A stretch of 64,000 nt of DNA, from assembly GCF_002847345.1 (NCBI RefSeq), contig NZ_LXFV01000016.1, positions 1-64,000 of the forward strand, given 5' to 3'. The notes below the pieces were generated by a model that worked only from the letters and a program-made list of their open reading frames with translations, ran no database searches and was not told the DNA's origin. Shown piece by piece: positions 31,037 through 41,625 of this stretch. How positions within the stretch are numbered: the stretch's first letter is position 1; each line of letters starts with the position of its first letter. A program made the position numbers and the translations under genes. This stretch comes from Pectobacterium peruviense (lineage in GTDB: Bacteria > Pseudomonadota > Gammaproteobacteria > Enterobacterales > Enterobacteriaceae).

Positions 31037-31309
31037 TCAGTTAACGGCGTCTTTCAGCGTTTTACCAGCACGGAATCCTGGTACTTTTGCCGCAGGGATA
31101 CTGATTTCCTTACCAGTTTGCGGGTTACGACCGGTACGCGCAGCACGTTCACGCACTGAGAAAGTACCAAAGCCAACCAAAGCAACATCATCCCCTTCTT
31201 TCAGGGATTCGGTAACGGAACCAATAATTGCATCTAACACACGCCCTGCTGCCGCTTTGGAAATATCAGCATCTGCGGCAATTTTGTCGATCAATTGTGA
31301 CTTGTTCAC
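31037..31309 (-). CDS. hupB: DNA-binding protein HU-beta
   Basis: Histone-like nucleoid protein that bends DNA as a homodimer or with HU-alpha. The 90 residues match the E. coli length. The N-terminal helices [20 protein letters not shown] and the DNA-contacting arm [20 protein letters not shown] are typical. It follows lon on the same strand, 198 bases downstream and beyond a terminator, so it is a separate unit, as in E. coli. Confidence 0.97.
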   Translation of the reverse strand: MNKSQLIDKIAADADISKAAAGRVLDAIIGSVTESLKEGDDVALVGFGTFSVRERAARTGRNPQTGKEISIPAAKVPGFRAGKTLKDAVN

Positions 31310-31438
31310 TCTGTCATCCCCTCTGGAATTCTCTTATCGCGCTTCAATGTCCCAAGACGCGACACGTAACTTATAATCAATACTGTCATGTCTTAGCCAG
31401 TTACGGCTAAAACTAACAGTGCTCTAACTTAGCGGTAC

Positions 31439-31475
31439 AAAAAAAAGCTGGCAAGCACGATTTCACTCACCAGCC
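31439..31475 (-). terminator. Terminator of lon
   Basis: On the minus strand GCTGG and CCAGC bracket an 18-base stretch and are followed by TTTTTTTTG. It lies 33 bases past the lon stop; a second small hairpin (CCCT/AGGG) precedes it. Confidence 0.6.
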
Positions 31476-31507
31476 CTGATTTTCTCTAGGGTTTTTGCGA
31501 CAGGTCA

Positions 31508-33889
31508 CTATTTTGCCTTGGCCTTGGCTCTGGCTTTAGGGGTCGAGACCACCTGAATACCAGAAGGCGCATTCTGCAACGCTAACGCCAACACTTCCTC
31601 GATACGTTTCACCGGATGAATTTCCAGATCGGCAATCACGTTCTGTGGGATTTCTTCCAGATCGCGCTTGTTGTCATCAGGAATCAATACCGTCTTGATA
31701 CCACCACGATGTGCGGCCAACAGTTTCTCTTTCAGACCGCCAATCGGCAGCACCAAACCACGCAGGGTAATCTCACCCGTCATCGCCACATCAGCACGCA
31801 CCGGGTTACCGGTCAGACAAGAAACCAGCGCAGTACACATCGCGATGCCCGCACTCGGGCCGTCTTTTGGCGTCGCACCTTCAGGAACGTGAACGTGGAT
31901 ATCACGCTTCTCGTAAAAATCAGTATTGATGCCTAATTTTTCCGCTCTGGCGCGAACGACGGTAAGCGCAGCCTGAATCGACTCTTGCATGACCTCACCC
32001 AACGAACCGGTATAGGTCAGTTTACCCTTGCCCGGCACGCAGGCGGTTTCAATCGTCAACAGATCGCCGCCAACTTCCGTCCAGGCCAATCCAGTCACCT
32101 GCCCTACGCGATTTTCATCGTCCGCACGGCCATAGTCAAAACGCTGTACCCCAAGGAAATCCTTAAGGTTATCGCCCGAAATCTGAATATGCTTAGTGGA
32201 TTTATCCATCAACAGCGTTTTTACTGCTTTACGGCACAGTTTGGAGATTTCACGCTCCAGACTACGCACGCCAGCCTCACGCGTGTAATAACGGATAATG
32301 CCAACAATTGCACTGTCTTCTACTGAGATTTCGCCCGTTTTCAGCGCATTACGTTCAATCTGCTTCGGCAGCAAGTGCTGCTTGGCGATATTCAGTTTTT
32401 CGTCTTCGGTATAGCCAGAAAGACGAATGACTTCCATACGGTCAAGCAACGGCGCTGGGATGTTCATGGAGTTAGACGTCGCAACAAACATCACATCGGA
32501 CAGATCGTAGTCGACTTCCAGATAGTGATCGTTAAACGCGACGTTCTGCTCAGGATCGAGTACTTCCAGCAAGGCAGAAGCCGGATCGCCACGCATATCG
32601 GAAGACATCTTGTCGATCTCATCCAGCAGGAACAGCGGGTTTTTCACCCCGACTTTCGCCATTTTCTGGATCAGTTTGCCAGGCATTGAACCGATATAGG
32701 TACGGCGATGCCCACGGATCTCCGCTTCGTCACGCACGCCACCTAGCGCCATGCGCACATACTGACGTCCAGTCGCTTTGGCGATAGACTGGCCGAGTGA
32801 GGTTTTACCCACACCTGGAGGCCCTACCAGACACAGAATCGGCCCTCTAATCTTGCTGACACGGCTCTGTACTGCGAGATATTCAAGGATACGTTCTTTC
32901 ACACGATCCAGACCATAATGGTCGGTATCCAGCATTTCCTGCGCTTTCAGCAAGTCTTTCTTCACTTTGCTGCGCGCATTCCACGGTACCTGCACCATCC
33001 AGTCGATATAGCTGCGCACCACCGTCGCTTCCGCAGACATTGGCGACATCATCTTCAGCTTTTGTAATTCAGCTTCGGCTTTTTCACGCGCGTCTTTCGG
33101 CATTTTTGCCGCTTCAATCTTACGCTTTAACGCTTCGTGTTCATCCGGTGCGTCATCCATCTCGCCCAGCTCTTTCTGAATGGCTTTCATTTGCTCATTC
33201 AGATAGTACTCACGCTGGCTCTTTTCCATTTGCTTCTTAACACGGCCGCGGATTCGTTTTTCTACCTGCAATAGGTCGATTTCGGATTCCATCATCGCCA
33301 TCAGGTACTCTAAGCGTTCAGTGATGTCGAACATTTCAAGTACAGACTGCTTATCAGCCAATTTCAGCGGCATATGCGCAGCAATGGTGTCGGCTAAACG
33401 CGCGGCATCGTCAATGCTGTTCAGAGATGTCAGAACTTCCGGCGGAATCTTCTTGTTCAGCTTGATGTATCCCTCAAACTGATTGATTGCCGTGCGCATG
33501 AGAACTTCCTGCTCGCGCTCATCAATCGCCGGGGAATCAAGATATTCTGCGTGTGCAGCGAAATGCTCACCGCTGTCAGAAAGCGTCGTAATACGCGCAC
33601 GCTGTAACCCTTCGACCAGCACTTTTACCGTGCCGTCTGGCAGTTTCAGCATTTGAAGAATTGAGGCTACTGTCCCTACCGAGAAAAGATCGTTAATACT
33701 TGGCTCATCCGTTGAGGCCTCTTTCTGTGCCACCAGCATGATCTTCTTATCATGATCCATTGCGGCTTCAAGGCACCGAATCGATTTCTCCCGACCAACA
33801 AACAACGGAATGACCATGTGCGGATAAACCACCACATCGCGCAATGGCAATACGGGGATTTCTATGCGTTCGGAACGCTCAGGGTTCAT
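31508..33889 (-). CDS. lon: ATP-dependent endopeptidase La (Lon)
   Basis: Cytoplasmic hexameric AAA+ protease degrading misfolded proteins and unstable regulators. The 793 residues (E. coli 784) comprise an N-terminal substrate domain, the ATPase with Walker [13 protein letters not shown] and Walker [11 protein letters not shown], and the serine-lysine protease domain with the catalytic Ser in [11 protein letters not shown]. The C-terminus ends in a basic tail ([10 protein letters not shown]), slightly longer than in E. coli. A sigma-32 promoter at 33976-34004 fits heat-shock induction. Confidence 0.97.
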   Translation of the reverse strand: MNPERSERIEIPVLPLRDVVVYPHMVIPLFVGREKSIRCLEAAMDHDKKIMLVAQKEASTDEPSINDLFSVGTVASILQMLKLPDGTVKVLVEGLQRARITTLSDSGEHFAAHAEYLDSPAIDEREQEVLMRTAINQFEGYIKLNKKIPPEVLTSLNSIDDAARLADTIAAHMPLKLADKQSVLEMFDITERLEYLMAMMESEIDLLQVEKRIRGRVKKQMEKSQREYYLNEQMKAIQKELGEMDDAPDEHEALKRKIEAAKMPKDAREKAEAELQKLKMMSPMSAEATVVRSYIDWMVQVPWNARSKVKKDLLKAQEMLDTDHYGLDRVKERILEYLAVQSRVSKIRGPILCLVGPPGVGKTSLGQSIAKATGRQYVRMALGGVRDEAEIRGHRRTYIGSMPGKLIQKMAKVGVKNPLFLLDEIDKMSSDMRGDPASALLEVLDPEQNVAFNDHYLEVDYDLSDVMFVATSNSMNIPAPLLDRMEVIRLSGYTEDEKLNIAKQHLLPKQIERNALKTGEISVEDSAIVGIIRYYTREAGVRSLEREISKLCRKAVKTLLMDKSTKHIQISGDNLKDFLGVQRFDYGRADDENRVGQVTGLAWTEVGGDLLTIETACVPGKGKLTYTGSLGEVMQESIQAALTVVRARAEKLGINTDFYEKRDIHVHVPEGATPKDGPSAGIAMCTALVSCLTGNPVRADVAMTGEITLRGLVLPIGGLKEKLLAAHRGGIKTVLIPDDNKRDLEEIPQNVIADLEIHPVKRIEEVLALALQNAPSGIQVVSTPKARAKAKAK

Positions 33890-33975
33890 AGAGCTCTCTC
33901 TTAGTTTCGTTTCCGCCAGGTTATGGGAATCTCGTGAAACGCGGTTTTCACGGTTTCATCAAATAGGTATTTGAG

Positions 33976-34004
33976 TATATGGGGATAAATGTCTCACATT
34001 CAAC
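33976..34004 (-). promoter_or_regulatory. Sigma-32 heat-shock promoter of lon
   Basis: On the minus strand GTTGAAT (34004-33998) and CCCCATATA (33984-33976) are separated by 13 bases. This is nearly the E. coli lon promoter and matches the sigma-32 consensus. Confidence 0.85.
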
Positions 34005-34028
34005 GACCAGCATGCGTGTAAAAAACAA

Positions 34029-34048
34029 ATGGGGGATAAATCCCCCAT
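34029..34048 (-). terminator. Terminator of clpX
   Basis: ATGGGGGAT-AA-ATCCCCCAT is a perfect 9-bp stem, followed on the minus strand by TTGTTTTTTAC. It lies 32 bases past the clpX stop. Confidence 0.85.
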
Positions 34049-34079
34049 TTTTATTTTTTGATACAGCCAAATTGATTAA

Positions 34080-35354
34080 TTATTCGCCGGAAGCCTGCTG
34101 TGTCTCAGGCTTGCCATAGATCAGCAATGGCTCGGACTGGCCCGCAATAACAGATTCGTCAATGACGACTTTATCCACGCTATCCAGAGATGGCAGGTCA
34201 TACATGGTATCGAGCAGAGCAGCTTCAACGATAGAACGCAGGCCGCGAGCACCAGTTTTACGCGCCATTGCTTTCTTGGCAATCGCCGTCAGCGCTTCAT
34301 CGCGGAATTCCAGATCAACGCCTTCCAGATTGAATAGCGCTTGATACTGTTTGGTCAGCGCATTTTTCGGCTCACGCAAAATCTGAATCAGTGCGTCTTC
34401 GCTCAATTCTCTCAGCGTCGCAACGACAGGCAGACGACCGATAAACTCAGGAATCAAACCGAATTTAATCAAATCACCCGGTTCAACATTGCTTAACAGC
34501 TCGCCTTCGGTCGCTTTTTCAGCCGATCCTTTAACCGTTGCATTAAAGCCGATGCCGCGTCCCGTATCGGTACGTTGCTCGATCACTTTATCTAGCCCAG
34601 CGAACGCACCGCCACAGATAAAGAGGATCTTGGAGGTATCAACCTGCAAGAACTCTTGCTGCGGATGCTTGCGCCCACCTTGCGGCGGAACCGCTGCGAT
34701 GGTTCCTTCGATCAGCTTCAACAGCGCCTGCTGCACGCCTTCACCAGACACATCACGGGTGATAGACGGATTGTCTGACTTACGAGAAATCTTGTCGATT
34801 TCATCAATATAGACAATCCCACGCTGCGCTTTCTGCACATCGTAATCGCACTTCTGCAACAACTTCTGAATGATGTTTTCAACATCTTCACCAACGTAAC
34901 CGGCTTCGGTCAGCGTGGTAGCATCCGCCATAGTGAACGGAACATCCAGGAAACGCGCCAGCGTTTCAGCCAGCAGCGTTTTACCGCTCCCGGTCGGACC
35001 GATCAGCAGGATATTACTTTTACCCAGCTCGATCCCGTTGCTGCTGTCACCATTACGCAAGCGTTTATAGTGGTTATATACCGCAACAGCCAACACCTTC
35101 TTGGCCTGTTCTTGACCAATGACGTAATCGTCAAGGTGGCGGCGAATTTCGTGCGGCGTCGGCAACGCACTGCGCTCACGGTGTGGCGCCACTTCTTTAA
35201 TTTCTTCGCGAATAATGTCGTTACACAAGTCAACACATTCATCGCAGATATACACCGACGGCCCGGCAATCAGCTTACGCACTTCATGCTGGCTTTTGCC
35301 GCAAAAAGAGCAGTACAGTAACTTTCCTGAACCGTCTTTGCGCTTATCTGTCAT
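34080..35354 (-). CDS. clpX: ATPase subunit ClpX of the ClpXP protease
   Basis: AAA+ unfoldase that recognises ssrA-tagged and other substrates and feeds them to ClpP. The 424 residues equal the E. coli length. The N-terminal zinc-binding domain has C15, C18, C37 and C40. The ATPase shows Walker [13 protein letters not shown], Walker [11 protein letters not shown], the RGIGFN loop that docks into ClpP, and the sensor segment [12 protein letters not shown]. It follows clpP 164 bases downstream on the same strand, so both probably share the clpP promoters. Confidence 0.97.
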   Translation of the reverse strand: MTDKRKDGSGKLLYCSFCGKSQHEVRKLIAGPSVYICDECVDLCNDIIREEIKEVAPHRERSALPTPHEIRRHLDDYVIGQEQAKKVLAVAVYNHYKRLRNGDSSNGIELGKSNILLIGPTGSGKTLLAETLARFLDVPFTMADATTLTEAGYVGEDVENIIQKLLQKCDYDVQKAQRGIVYIDEIDKISRKSDNPSITRDVSGEGVQQALLKLIEGTIAAVPPQGGRKHPQQEFLQVDTSKILFICGGAFAGLDKVIEQRTDTGRGIGFNATVKGSAEKATEGELLSNVEPGDLIKFGLIPEFIGRLPVVATLRELSEDALIQILREPKNALTKQYQALFNLEGVDLEFRDEALTAIAKKAMARKTGARGLRSIVEAALLDTMYDLPSLDSVDKVVIDESVIAGQSEPLLIYGKPETQQASGE

Positions 35355-35518
35355 GAGTTAAACCTCTTCTTCGTCTTTTGCCCGCAGGCCAACCACAGCG
35401 ATATCGCTACAACGAACGCCGATACTTATAGCCAATACGCGTCAAATAACCCCGCACAACAGACTATCGGTCGAACACTGATTTTTAGCTACACCAAAAC
35501 CGCTACTATGGCGGAGAA

Positions 35519-36142
35519 TTACCCACGGTTAGTGAATACGGAGTCTACCAAACCGTATTCTACTGCCTCACTGGCAGAGAGGAAACGATCGCGCTCTGTG
35601 TCTCTCTCTAACGCTTCAAGAGATTGTCCCGTGTGTTTCGCCATCAGCTCATTCATTTTGGCTTTCACTTTCAGTATTTCTTTGGCATGGATTTCAATAT
35701 CCGTTGCCTGCCCTTGGAAACCACCCAATGGCTGGTGAATCATGACGCGCGAGTTAGGCAAGCAAATACGTTTGCCTTTGGCTCCCGCCGTCAACAGGAA
35801 TGCGCCCATTGAACAAGCCTGTCCCATACAGATCGTGCTGACATCCGGCTTGATAAACTGCATGGTGTCATAAATGGACATACCCGCAGTAATCACGCCA
35901 CCTGGAGAGTTAATGTACAGATAAATGTCTTTTTCTGGGTTTTCGGCTTCCAGAAACAGCATCTGTGCCACAACCAGATTCGCCATGTGATCTTCAACCT
36001 GACCAGTCAGGAAGATTATCCGTTCTTTTAGCAGACGGGAATAGATATCGTAAGAACGTTCCCCACGCGAGGTCTGTTCAACCACCATCGGCACTAACGC
36101 CATATGAGGTGCTTGTCTTTCTTGTTCGCCACTGTATGACAT
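35519..36142 (-). CDS. clpP: ATP-dependent Clp protease proteolytic subunit
   Basis: Forms the tetradecameric serine protease chamber used by ClpX and ClpA. The 207 residues equal the E. coli precursor; the propeptide [14 protein letters not shown] precedes the mature start ALVPMV. The catalytic triad is Ser111, His136 and Asp185 (family numbering). The residue before the nucleophile is Cys (GQACSMG) where E. coli has Ala (GQAASMG). clpX lies downstream. A sigma-32-type promoter is at 36314-36341. Confidence 0.97.
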   Translation of the reverse strand: MSYSGEQERQAPHMALVPMVVEQTSRGERSYDIYSRLLKERIIFLTGQVEDHMANLVVAQMLFLEAENPEKDIYLYINSPGGVITAGMSIYDTMQFIKPDVSTICMGQACSMGAFLLTAGAKGKRICLPNSRVMIHQPLGGFQGQATDIEIHAKEILKVKAKMNELMAKHTGQSLEALERDTERDRFLSASEAVEYGLVDSVFTNRG

Positions 36143-36313
36143 TCACGTCTCCTAGATAAAATGCGTCCGGCACTCTTATTGCGTTGTTCAATCATTGCAT
36201 TGCTCAATTCTACTAGAGATAGGTAGGGATGACTATGGAACCCCACCCCGCCCTGTTGAACAACCCAACGGCCGAGAATCCTTACCTGCTGTGCCAGCGT
36301 TTCCTCTTCAGTG

Positions 36314-36341
36314 AGTGGGGGCACATGCATTGTATTTCAAG
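36314..36341 (-). promoter_or_regulatory. Sigma-32-type promoter of clpPX
   Basis: On the minus strand CTTGAAA (36341-36335) and CCCCCACT (36321-36314) are separated by 13 bases, close to the sigma-32 consensus. It lies about 170 bases before the clpP start codon. Confidence 0.7.
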
Positions 36342-36429
36342 CTTACACTATCAATCGCTCTCTATTAAAGAGCCAATTGTTTTATTATTAACACGTTATC
36401 GGCACAGCAAATCTGTGGTTTAACTCTTT

Positions 36430-36485
36430 GCCTGAACTAATAAATTCTCTGCCTAAACTAATAAATTCTTCGCCTAACTTAATAG
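36430..36485. repeat. 21-base tandem repeat, about 2.6 copies
   Basis: GCCTGAACTAATAAATTCTC (36430-36449) is followed one base later by GCCTAAACTAATAAATTCTT (36451-36470), and then by a partial copy GCCTAACTTAATAG (36472-36485). The period is 21 bases, two helical turns. Confidence 0.85.
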
Positions 36486-36610
36486 TAGTGCAATTTCAGG
36501 CGGTCATCCCTTGCGTATTGTCTGACGAGAACGAAGACGTTCAACACCGAAGATCAAAGATCGCCTGAACGATCGCCATCAGCACAACGATTACGCAACG
36601 CTATAAGCAA

Positions 36611-36638
36611 AAAGCCCGCGCCATAAGGCACGGGCTTT
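36611..36638 (-). terminator. Terminator of tig
   Basis: On the minus strand AAAGCCCGTGCC-TTAT-GGCGCGGGCTTT (one G-U pair) is followed by TTGC. It lies 51 bases past the tig stop. Confidence 0.82.
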
Positions 36639-36688
36639 AATAGGGAAGCACCCTGCTACGCAATAAACAATGTTGATATCAACAAGGT

Positions 36689-37993
36689 TTATGCCGTAGT
36701 CGTTTGATTCATCAGTTCGTTGAAGCTTACTGATTTCTCAACCACTTTGGCTTTAGCAAGCACAGTTTCTACCGCTTGCTCTTCCAGAGCGACGTTACGC
36801 ATGTTGTTCAGCAGCTCTTTATTCTTGCTGTAGAACTCGATAACTTCCTGCGGATCTTCGTAAGCAGAAGCCATCTCTTCGATCAGTGTATTAACGCGTG
36901 CTTCGTCAGCTTTCAGCTCGTTGCTGCTGATCACTTCGCCCAGCAGCAGACCGATCACAACACGGCGTTTCGCTTGCTCTTCGAACAGCTCGCGCGGTAA
37001 TTCCTGCGCTTGCTTCTCGTTGCCGCCAAAACGCTGTGCAGCCTGACGACGCAGAACATCGATTTCGCCATCGATCAGTGCAACTGGCACTTCGATTTCG
37101 TTTGCGTTGATCAGCCCGTCCAGAACCTGAGTTTTCACACGGTTACGCACCGCGCCTTTCAGCTCACGTTCCATATTTTTACGAACTTCAGCACGCAGAC
37201 CTTCCTGAGAACCATCAGCCACGCCGAAACGTTTGATGAATTCTTCAGTCAGTTCAGGCAACTCACGCTCTTCAACTTTCTTCAGGACGATAACGAACTG
37301 AGCCGCTTTTCCTTTCAGATTTTCAGCGTGGTAGTCTTCTGGGAAGTTCACGTCGATAGTGAATTCTTCGCCCGCTTTGTGCCCAACGATACCATCTTCA
37401 AAACCAGGGATCATGCGGCTCTGGCCCATTGCCAGTACAAAGTCAGACGCTTTTCCGCCTTCGAAGACTTCACCGTCGATAGAACCCGTGAAATCGATCG
37501 TTGCACGATCTTCTGCTGTTGCAGCACGGTCGGTTTCTTTCCATGTTGCCTGTTGCTTACGCAGCGTGTCCAGCATGGTATCAACGTCAGCATCAGTCAC
37601 TTCAACAACCGGTTTTTCAACTTCGATTGCTTCCAGACCTTTCAGTTCGACTTCCGGGTACACATCAAACTCAACAGAGTAAGTGAAGTCGCCACCTACG
37701 GCATATTCGCCAGGGATATAGTTAGGCGCGCCAACCGGATTAATTTTTTCTTTGATGATAGCGTCAACAAAGTTGCGCTGCATCAGGTCACCCAATACGT
37801 CCTGACGCACAGAGGCACCATAACGCTGAGCAACAACATTCATCGGCACTTTGCCTTTACGAAAACCGTCAATACGTACTTTTTTGGCCGCGTTGACCAG
37901 CTCGCTCTTCACCGCACTCTCAATGATGTCAGCAGCAACGGTAATCGTTACGCGACGTCCCAGACCTTGAGTGGTTTCAACTGAAACTTGCAT
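36689..37993 (-). CDS. tig: Trigger factor
   Basis: Ribosome-bound chaperone and prolyl isomerase that meets nascent chains at the exit tunnel. The 434 residues (E. coli 432) comprise the ribosome-binding domain with the [10 protein letters not shown] signature near residue 44, the FKBP-type PPIase domain ([19 protein letters not shown]) and the helical C-terminal arms. It is a single gene before clpP, the order tig-clpP-clpX-lon being shared with E. coli. Confidence 0.97.
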   Translation of the reverse strand: MQVSVETTQGLGRRVTITVAADIIESAVKSELVNAAKKVRIDGFRKGKVPMNVVAQRYGASVRQDVLGDLMQRNFVDAIIKEKINPVGAPNYIPGEYAVGGDFTYSVEFDVYPEVELKGLEAIEVEKPVVEVTDADVDTMLDTLRKQQATWKETDRAATAEDRATIDFTGSIDGEVFEGGKASDFVLAMGQSRMIPGFEDGIVGHKAGEEFTIDVNFPEDYHAENLKGKAAQFVIVLKKVEERELPELTEEFIKRFGVADGSQEGLRAEVRKNMERELKGAVRNRVKTQVLDGLINANEIEVPVALIDGEIDVLRRQAAQRFGGNEKQAQELPRELFEEQAKRRVVIGLLLGEVISSNELKADEARVNTLIEEMASAYEDPQEVIEFYSKNKELLNNMRNVALEEQAVETVLAKAKVVEKSVSFNELMNQTTTA

Positions 37994-38311
37994 CTTGTTA
38001 CCTCAAAAAATCACAGTGATCGGTCAACCCCAAAACTATTCTCGCGACGAAAAACTCTCACGACAGCAAAGCTTATTCAGACTGCCACCACCTAAGGTGC
38101 ACCGCACGAATCAACCCCGCAGAACCGGGAAATTGCCAACCCCGTCCTTGTAGTCAGAAGCGTCCCGAATACATTCAGGAAAAATAGACGCAGCATTATA
38201 GCGATATAGAGAGGATGAGTCGAGAACGGCGGGCAGACTATTACAGCAACGAATTCACACTTTTTGTCAGTAACCCGCTCCGATATGTCAGGAACGGGCC
38301 ATATTCATGAC

Positions 38312-38626
38312 TTAAGAAAGGATGCCAGCACCACCGCAGGGCGGTGAAGAAGGGACGGCGTTTTGCAAGCTGACCCACTCTTTTGTCGTATACGTATGCA
38401 GCGCTAACGCATGCACCGAACCCGCAAGTTCCGCAGCCAGTACGGCATAAACTGCGCGATGTCGCCCAATCACGCGCTCCCCAGTGAATTTATCGCTGAC
38501 CAGCACAACTTTAAAATGACTTTCCGCTCCAGCAGGCACGTTATGCCGATAGCTTTCGTCAGTGACCTCTAAATGAACGGGTTCAAAACCCACACGCAGC
38601 TTCTCTTCTATCGTTTCACGCATCAT
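38312..38626 (-). CDS. bolA: BolA family transcriptional regulator and Fe-S partner
   Basis: Morphogene product that affects cell shape in stationary phase and binds monothiol glutaredoxin in iron-sulfur handling. The 104 residues (E. coli 105) show the BolA fold with [29 protein letters not shown], including the conserved invariant His. Two adjacent ATGs (38626 and 38623) are equally possible. An ERIC element lies 76 bases upstream. It is divergent from yajG. Confidence 0.95.
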   Translation of the reverse strand: MMRETIEEKLRVGFEPVHLEVTDESYRHNVPAGAESHFKVVLVSDKFTGERVIGRHRAVYAVLAAELAGSVHALALHTYTTKEWVSLQNAVPSSPPCGGAGILS

Positions 38627-39074
<448 letters not shown>

Positions 39075-39653
39075 ATGTTAAAAAAATTATTTTTCCCTCT
39101 TCTGGCCGTCATCCTGCTTGCCGGGTGTGCAGCAAAAAGCAACACGCTGAACGTCACCCCAAAAATTAGCCTGCCTTCTCAGGATCCTACGCTGATGGGC
39201 GTGACGATTAGCATCAATGGTGCAGACCAGCGCGCCGACCAGGCTCTGGCAAAAGTGAATCGCGATGGACAACTGGTTACGCTGACACCTTCCCGCGATC
39301 TGCGCTTCCTGCTGCAAGAAGCACTGGAGAAACAAATGACCGCGCGTGGTTACATGATCGGCACTGGCGGCCCAGTCGCCTTGCAGATCGTGGTTAACCA
39401 CCTGTACGCCGATGTCTCTGAAGGCAACCTGCGTTACAACATCACGACCAAAGCAGATATATCCATCATGTCTCAGGCCGCAAATGGCAACAAGCAGGTG
39501 AAAAACTACCGCTCAACCTATAACGTTCAGGGCGCTTTCACTGCGAGCAACGAAAAAATCACTGATGCGGTTAACACCGTGTTAGGCGATGTCATCAACG
39601 ACATGGCGCAAGACACCAGCGTAAGCAGCTTCGTCAAAGAAAACGCCCGTTAA
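39075..39653 (+). CDS. yajG: Lipoprotein YajG
   Basis: Predicted outer-membrane or periplasmic lipoprotein of the YajG family; function unknown. The 192 residues start with a signal peptide ending in the lipobox LAGC (Cys18), followed by a mixed alpha/beta domain with PSRDLRFLLQEALEKQMTARGY. ampG begins 59 bases downstream on the same strand, as in E. coli, so they may be cotranscribed. Confidence 0.9.
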   Translation: MLKKLFFPLLAVILLAGCAAKSNTLNVTPKISLPSQDPTLMGVTISINGADQRADQALAKVNRDGQLVTLTPSRDLRFLLQEALEKQMTARGYMIGTGGPVALQIVVNHLYADVSEGNLRYNITTKADISIMSQAANGNKQVKNYRSTYNVQGAFTASNEKITDAVNTVLGDVINDMAQDTSVSSFVKENAR

Positions 39654-39712
39654 TTTCTGTACGCCGCTTCCCTTGCTCCTGACCTATCGCGGAGCAAGGG
39701 AAAGGACTCTTC

Positions 39713-41200
39713 ATGTTTAGTCGCATCATTACTTTATTCAGCCAACGTAATTCGCTTTTTATGCTGTTACTTGGCTTCGCTTCCGGTTTACCACTGGCAT
39801 TGACCTCCGGCACATTGCAAGCCTGGATGACCGTCGAGAATGTCGATCTGAAAACCATTGGTTTTTTCTCTCTGGTTGGCCAAGCCTACGTATTCAAGTT
39901 TCTGTGGTCCCCGCTGATGGACCGCTACACCCCACCGTTTCTTGGCCGACGCCGTGGCTGGCTGATTCTCAGTCAACTTCTGCTGATTGCTGCCATTATT
40001 GGTATGGGGTTTATGAACCCAGCTCGCGATCTCTGGTGGCTGGCTACGCTGGCGGTTCTGGTCGCGTTCTGCTCGGCTTCTCAGGATATTGTTTTTGATG
40101 CCTATAAGACGGATTTACTTCCCCCTGAAGAACGCGGTACGGGTGCGGCTACCTCAGTATTAGGCTACCGGCTTGCCATGCTGGTTTCAGGTGGACTGGC
40201 GCTGTGGATGGCCGATCGCTATCTCGGCTGGCAGGCAACCTATTGGCTGATGGCAGGGCTAATGCTAATCGGGGTATTCGCTACTTTGTTAGCGCCGGAA
40301 CCACTGAATAGCCAGCCTGCGCCGCGCACTATGGAGCAAGCGATTGTTGCCCCTCTACGCGATTTTTTCGAACGTAATAACGCCTGGCTCATTCTTCTGT
40401 TGATCGTCTTATACAAACTCGGTGACGCCTTTGCGATCAGTTTAACGACAACCTTCCTGATACGCGGCGTTGGCTTCAATGCGGGTGATGTCGGGCTGGT
40501 TAATAAAACGCTTGGGCTATTCGCGACCATCGTGGGCGCGATTTACGGCGGATTACTGATGCAGCGGCTCTCATTGTTCAGAGCGTTGATGTTGTTTGGA
40601 CTCCTCCAGGCCGTTTCCAATGCAGGATACTGGCTGCTGGCTATCACAGATAAAAGTCTCTTCACCATGGCCAGCGCTGTTTTTCTGGAAAATCTCTGCG
40701 GCGGTATGGGAACAGCAGCCTTTGTCGCACTGTTGATGACGTTGTGTAATAAATCCTTCTCAGCTACACAGTTTGCCCTGCTCTCTGCCCTTGCAGCCGT
40801 CGGGAGGGTTTACGTCGGCCCTATTGCAGGCTGGTTTGTCGAATCCTACGGCTGGGCATGGTTCTATCTATTCTCGATTTTTGCCGCATTACCGGGCTTG
40901 GCAATCCTGATGATTTGCCGCGAGACACTAGAATTTACTCAGAAAACAGACACCTTTCAGTTACGCACACGCTTTCAGAATTATTACAAAAAGGCCTTAT
41001 ATGTGTTAGGGCTAGGAGTGATATTACTGGCACTCTGGCTCATTCTGCTCATCAGCAATGCGTTGGAATGGTCTTCATTACATCTGTTGGCAGAATACCT
41101 GCTCACCGCAGGCTGTACGTTCGCACTGTCGGGCATTTTCTTCGGTAGCTTGCTGGACTATCTGTCACTCAGACGAGCGTCTAAGCCATCCGTACACTGA
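39713..41200 (+). CDS. ampG: Muropeptide permease AmpG
   Basis: Inner-membrane MFS importer of anhydro-muropeptides for peptidoglycan recycling, which also feeds the AmpC beta-lactamase induction pathway. The 495 residues (E. coli 491) carry about fourteen hydrophobic segments; SGLPLALTSGTLQAWMTVENVDL and the DAYKTDLLPPEERGTGAA loop are family-specific. GGAAAGGA lies 8 bases before the ATG. It is second after yajG. A hairpin at 41209-41237 may end the unit. Confidence 0.95.
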   Translation: MFSRIITLFSQRNSLFMLLLGFASGLPLALTSGTLQAWMTVENVDLKTIGFFSLVGQAYVFKFLWSPLMDRYTPPFLGRRRGWLILSQLLLIAAIIGMGFMNPARDLWWLATLAVLVAFCSASQDIVFDAYKTDLLPPEERGTGAATSVLGYRLAMLVSGGLALWMADRYLGWQATYWLMAGLMLIGVFATLLAPEPLNSQPAPRTMEQAIVAPLRDFFERNNAWLILLLIVLYKLGDAFAISLTTTFLIRGVGFNAGDVGLVNKTLGLFATIVGAIYGGLLMQRLSLFRALMLFGLLQAVSNAGYWLLAITDKSLFTMASAVFLENLCGGMGTAAFVALLMTLCNKSFSATQFALLSALAAVGRVYVGPIAGWFVESYGWAWFYLFSIFAALPGLAILMICRETLEFTQKTDTFQLRTRFQNYYKKALYVLGLGVILLALWLILLISNALEWSSLHLLAEYLLTAGCTFALSGIFFGSLLDYLSLRRASKPSVH

Positions 41201-41208
41201 TGATATTC

Positions 41209-41237
41209 GTTCAGGTAGCGCCATTTGCTGCCTGAAC
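41209..41237 (+). terminator. Possible terminator of yajG-ampG
   Basis: GTTCAGGTAGC-(7 nt)-GCTGCCTGAAC is an 11-bp stem with one G-U pair, 9 bases after the ampG stop. The following T-rich tract (CTATTACACCATTTTC) is weak. Confidence 0.5.
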
Positions 41238-41547
41238 CTATTACACCATTTTCTTTATTTAATTATTTTTTTCATAATTATCTTGCTAGAGGAAATTTTA
41301 TTTCCTCGTAAAATCTCTCCAGAAATAATTTCATTCGTTATCAAAAACACATGTTGTGCAAAAAACCTCACCAAACTAACAACAGAAAATAAGCGTTACA
41401 GTCAGTTGTAATTTCTTATTATCCATCCATACTCTCATCTGGGTAGCCGCTTAATTTGCTGTTTTTAAATACCATTTTTATTTTGGCTATCTTTGTGACA
41501 TTAAGGGCAAAAAACAGCAACAATCGGCTGACATAACCTTAATCATG

Positions 41548-41576
41548 TTTACAGTGCAGTAACCTTCCCGTAAAAT
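41548..41576 (+). promoter_or_regulatory. Predicted sigma-70 promoter of cyoABCDE
   Basis: TTTACA, 17 bases, TAAAAT: a good -35/-10 pair 50 bases before the cyoA ATG. Oxygen regulation by ArcA and FNR is known for this operon in E. coli, but I cannot place their sites with confidence. Confidence 0.6.
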
Positions 41577-41625
41577 GCCCGCTCGCATGAAATGACAATA
41601 GAGCCCTTGTTATTGAGGTCGCTAG

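Larger units (their letters stand above)
36143..36688. other. 546-base region between tig and clpP
   Basis: Contains the tig terminator (36611-36638), a 21-base tandem repeat (36430-36485) and the clpP sigma-32-type promoter (36314-36341). Two short open frames on opposite strands (36094-36330 and 36229-36423) overlap each other and have no family resemblance. I see no gene here. Confidence 0.6.
41201..41625. other. 425-base AT-rich gap before cyoA
   Basis: Contains the ampG hairpin, a perfect 8-bp hairpin GAGGAAAT-TTT-ATTTCCTC at 41289-41307 without a T run after it, and a predicted cyoA promoter at 41548-41576. No gene is visible. Confidence 0.55.

Noticed and set aside
36094-36330. 78-codon minus-strand frame starting MHVPPLTEEETLAQQV
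   Set aside because: It runs into clpP in another frame, has no ribosome site that I can see, and overlaps the clpP promoter region.
36229-36423. 64-codon plus-strand frame between clpP and tig
   Set aside because: Lies over the clpP promoter on the opposite strand, lacks a ribosome binding site and matches no family I know.
37010-37984. 324-codon plus-strand frame
   Set aside because: Antisense to tig; no family features, and codon use reflects the complement of tig.
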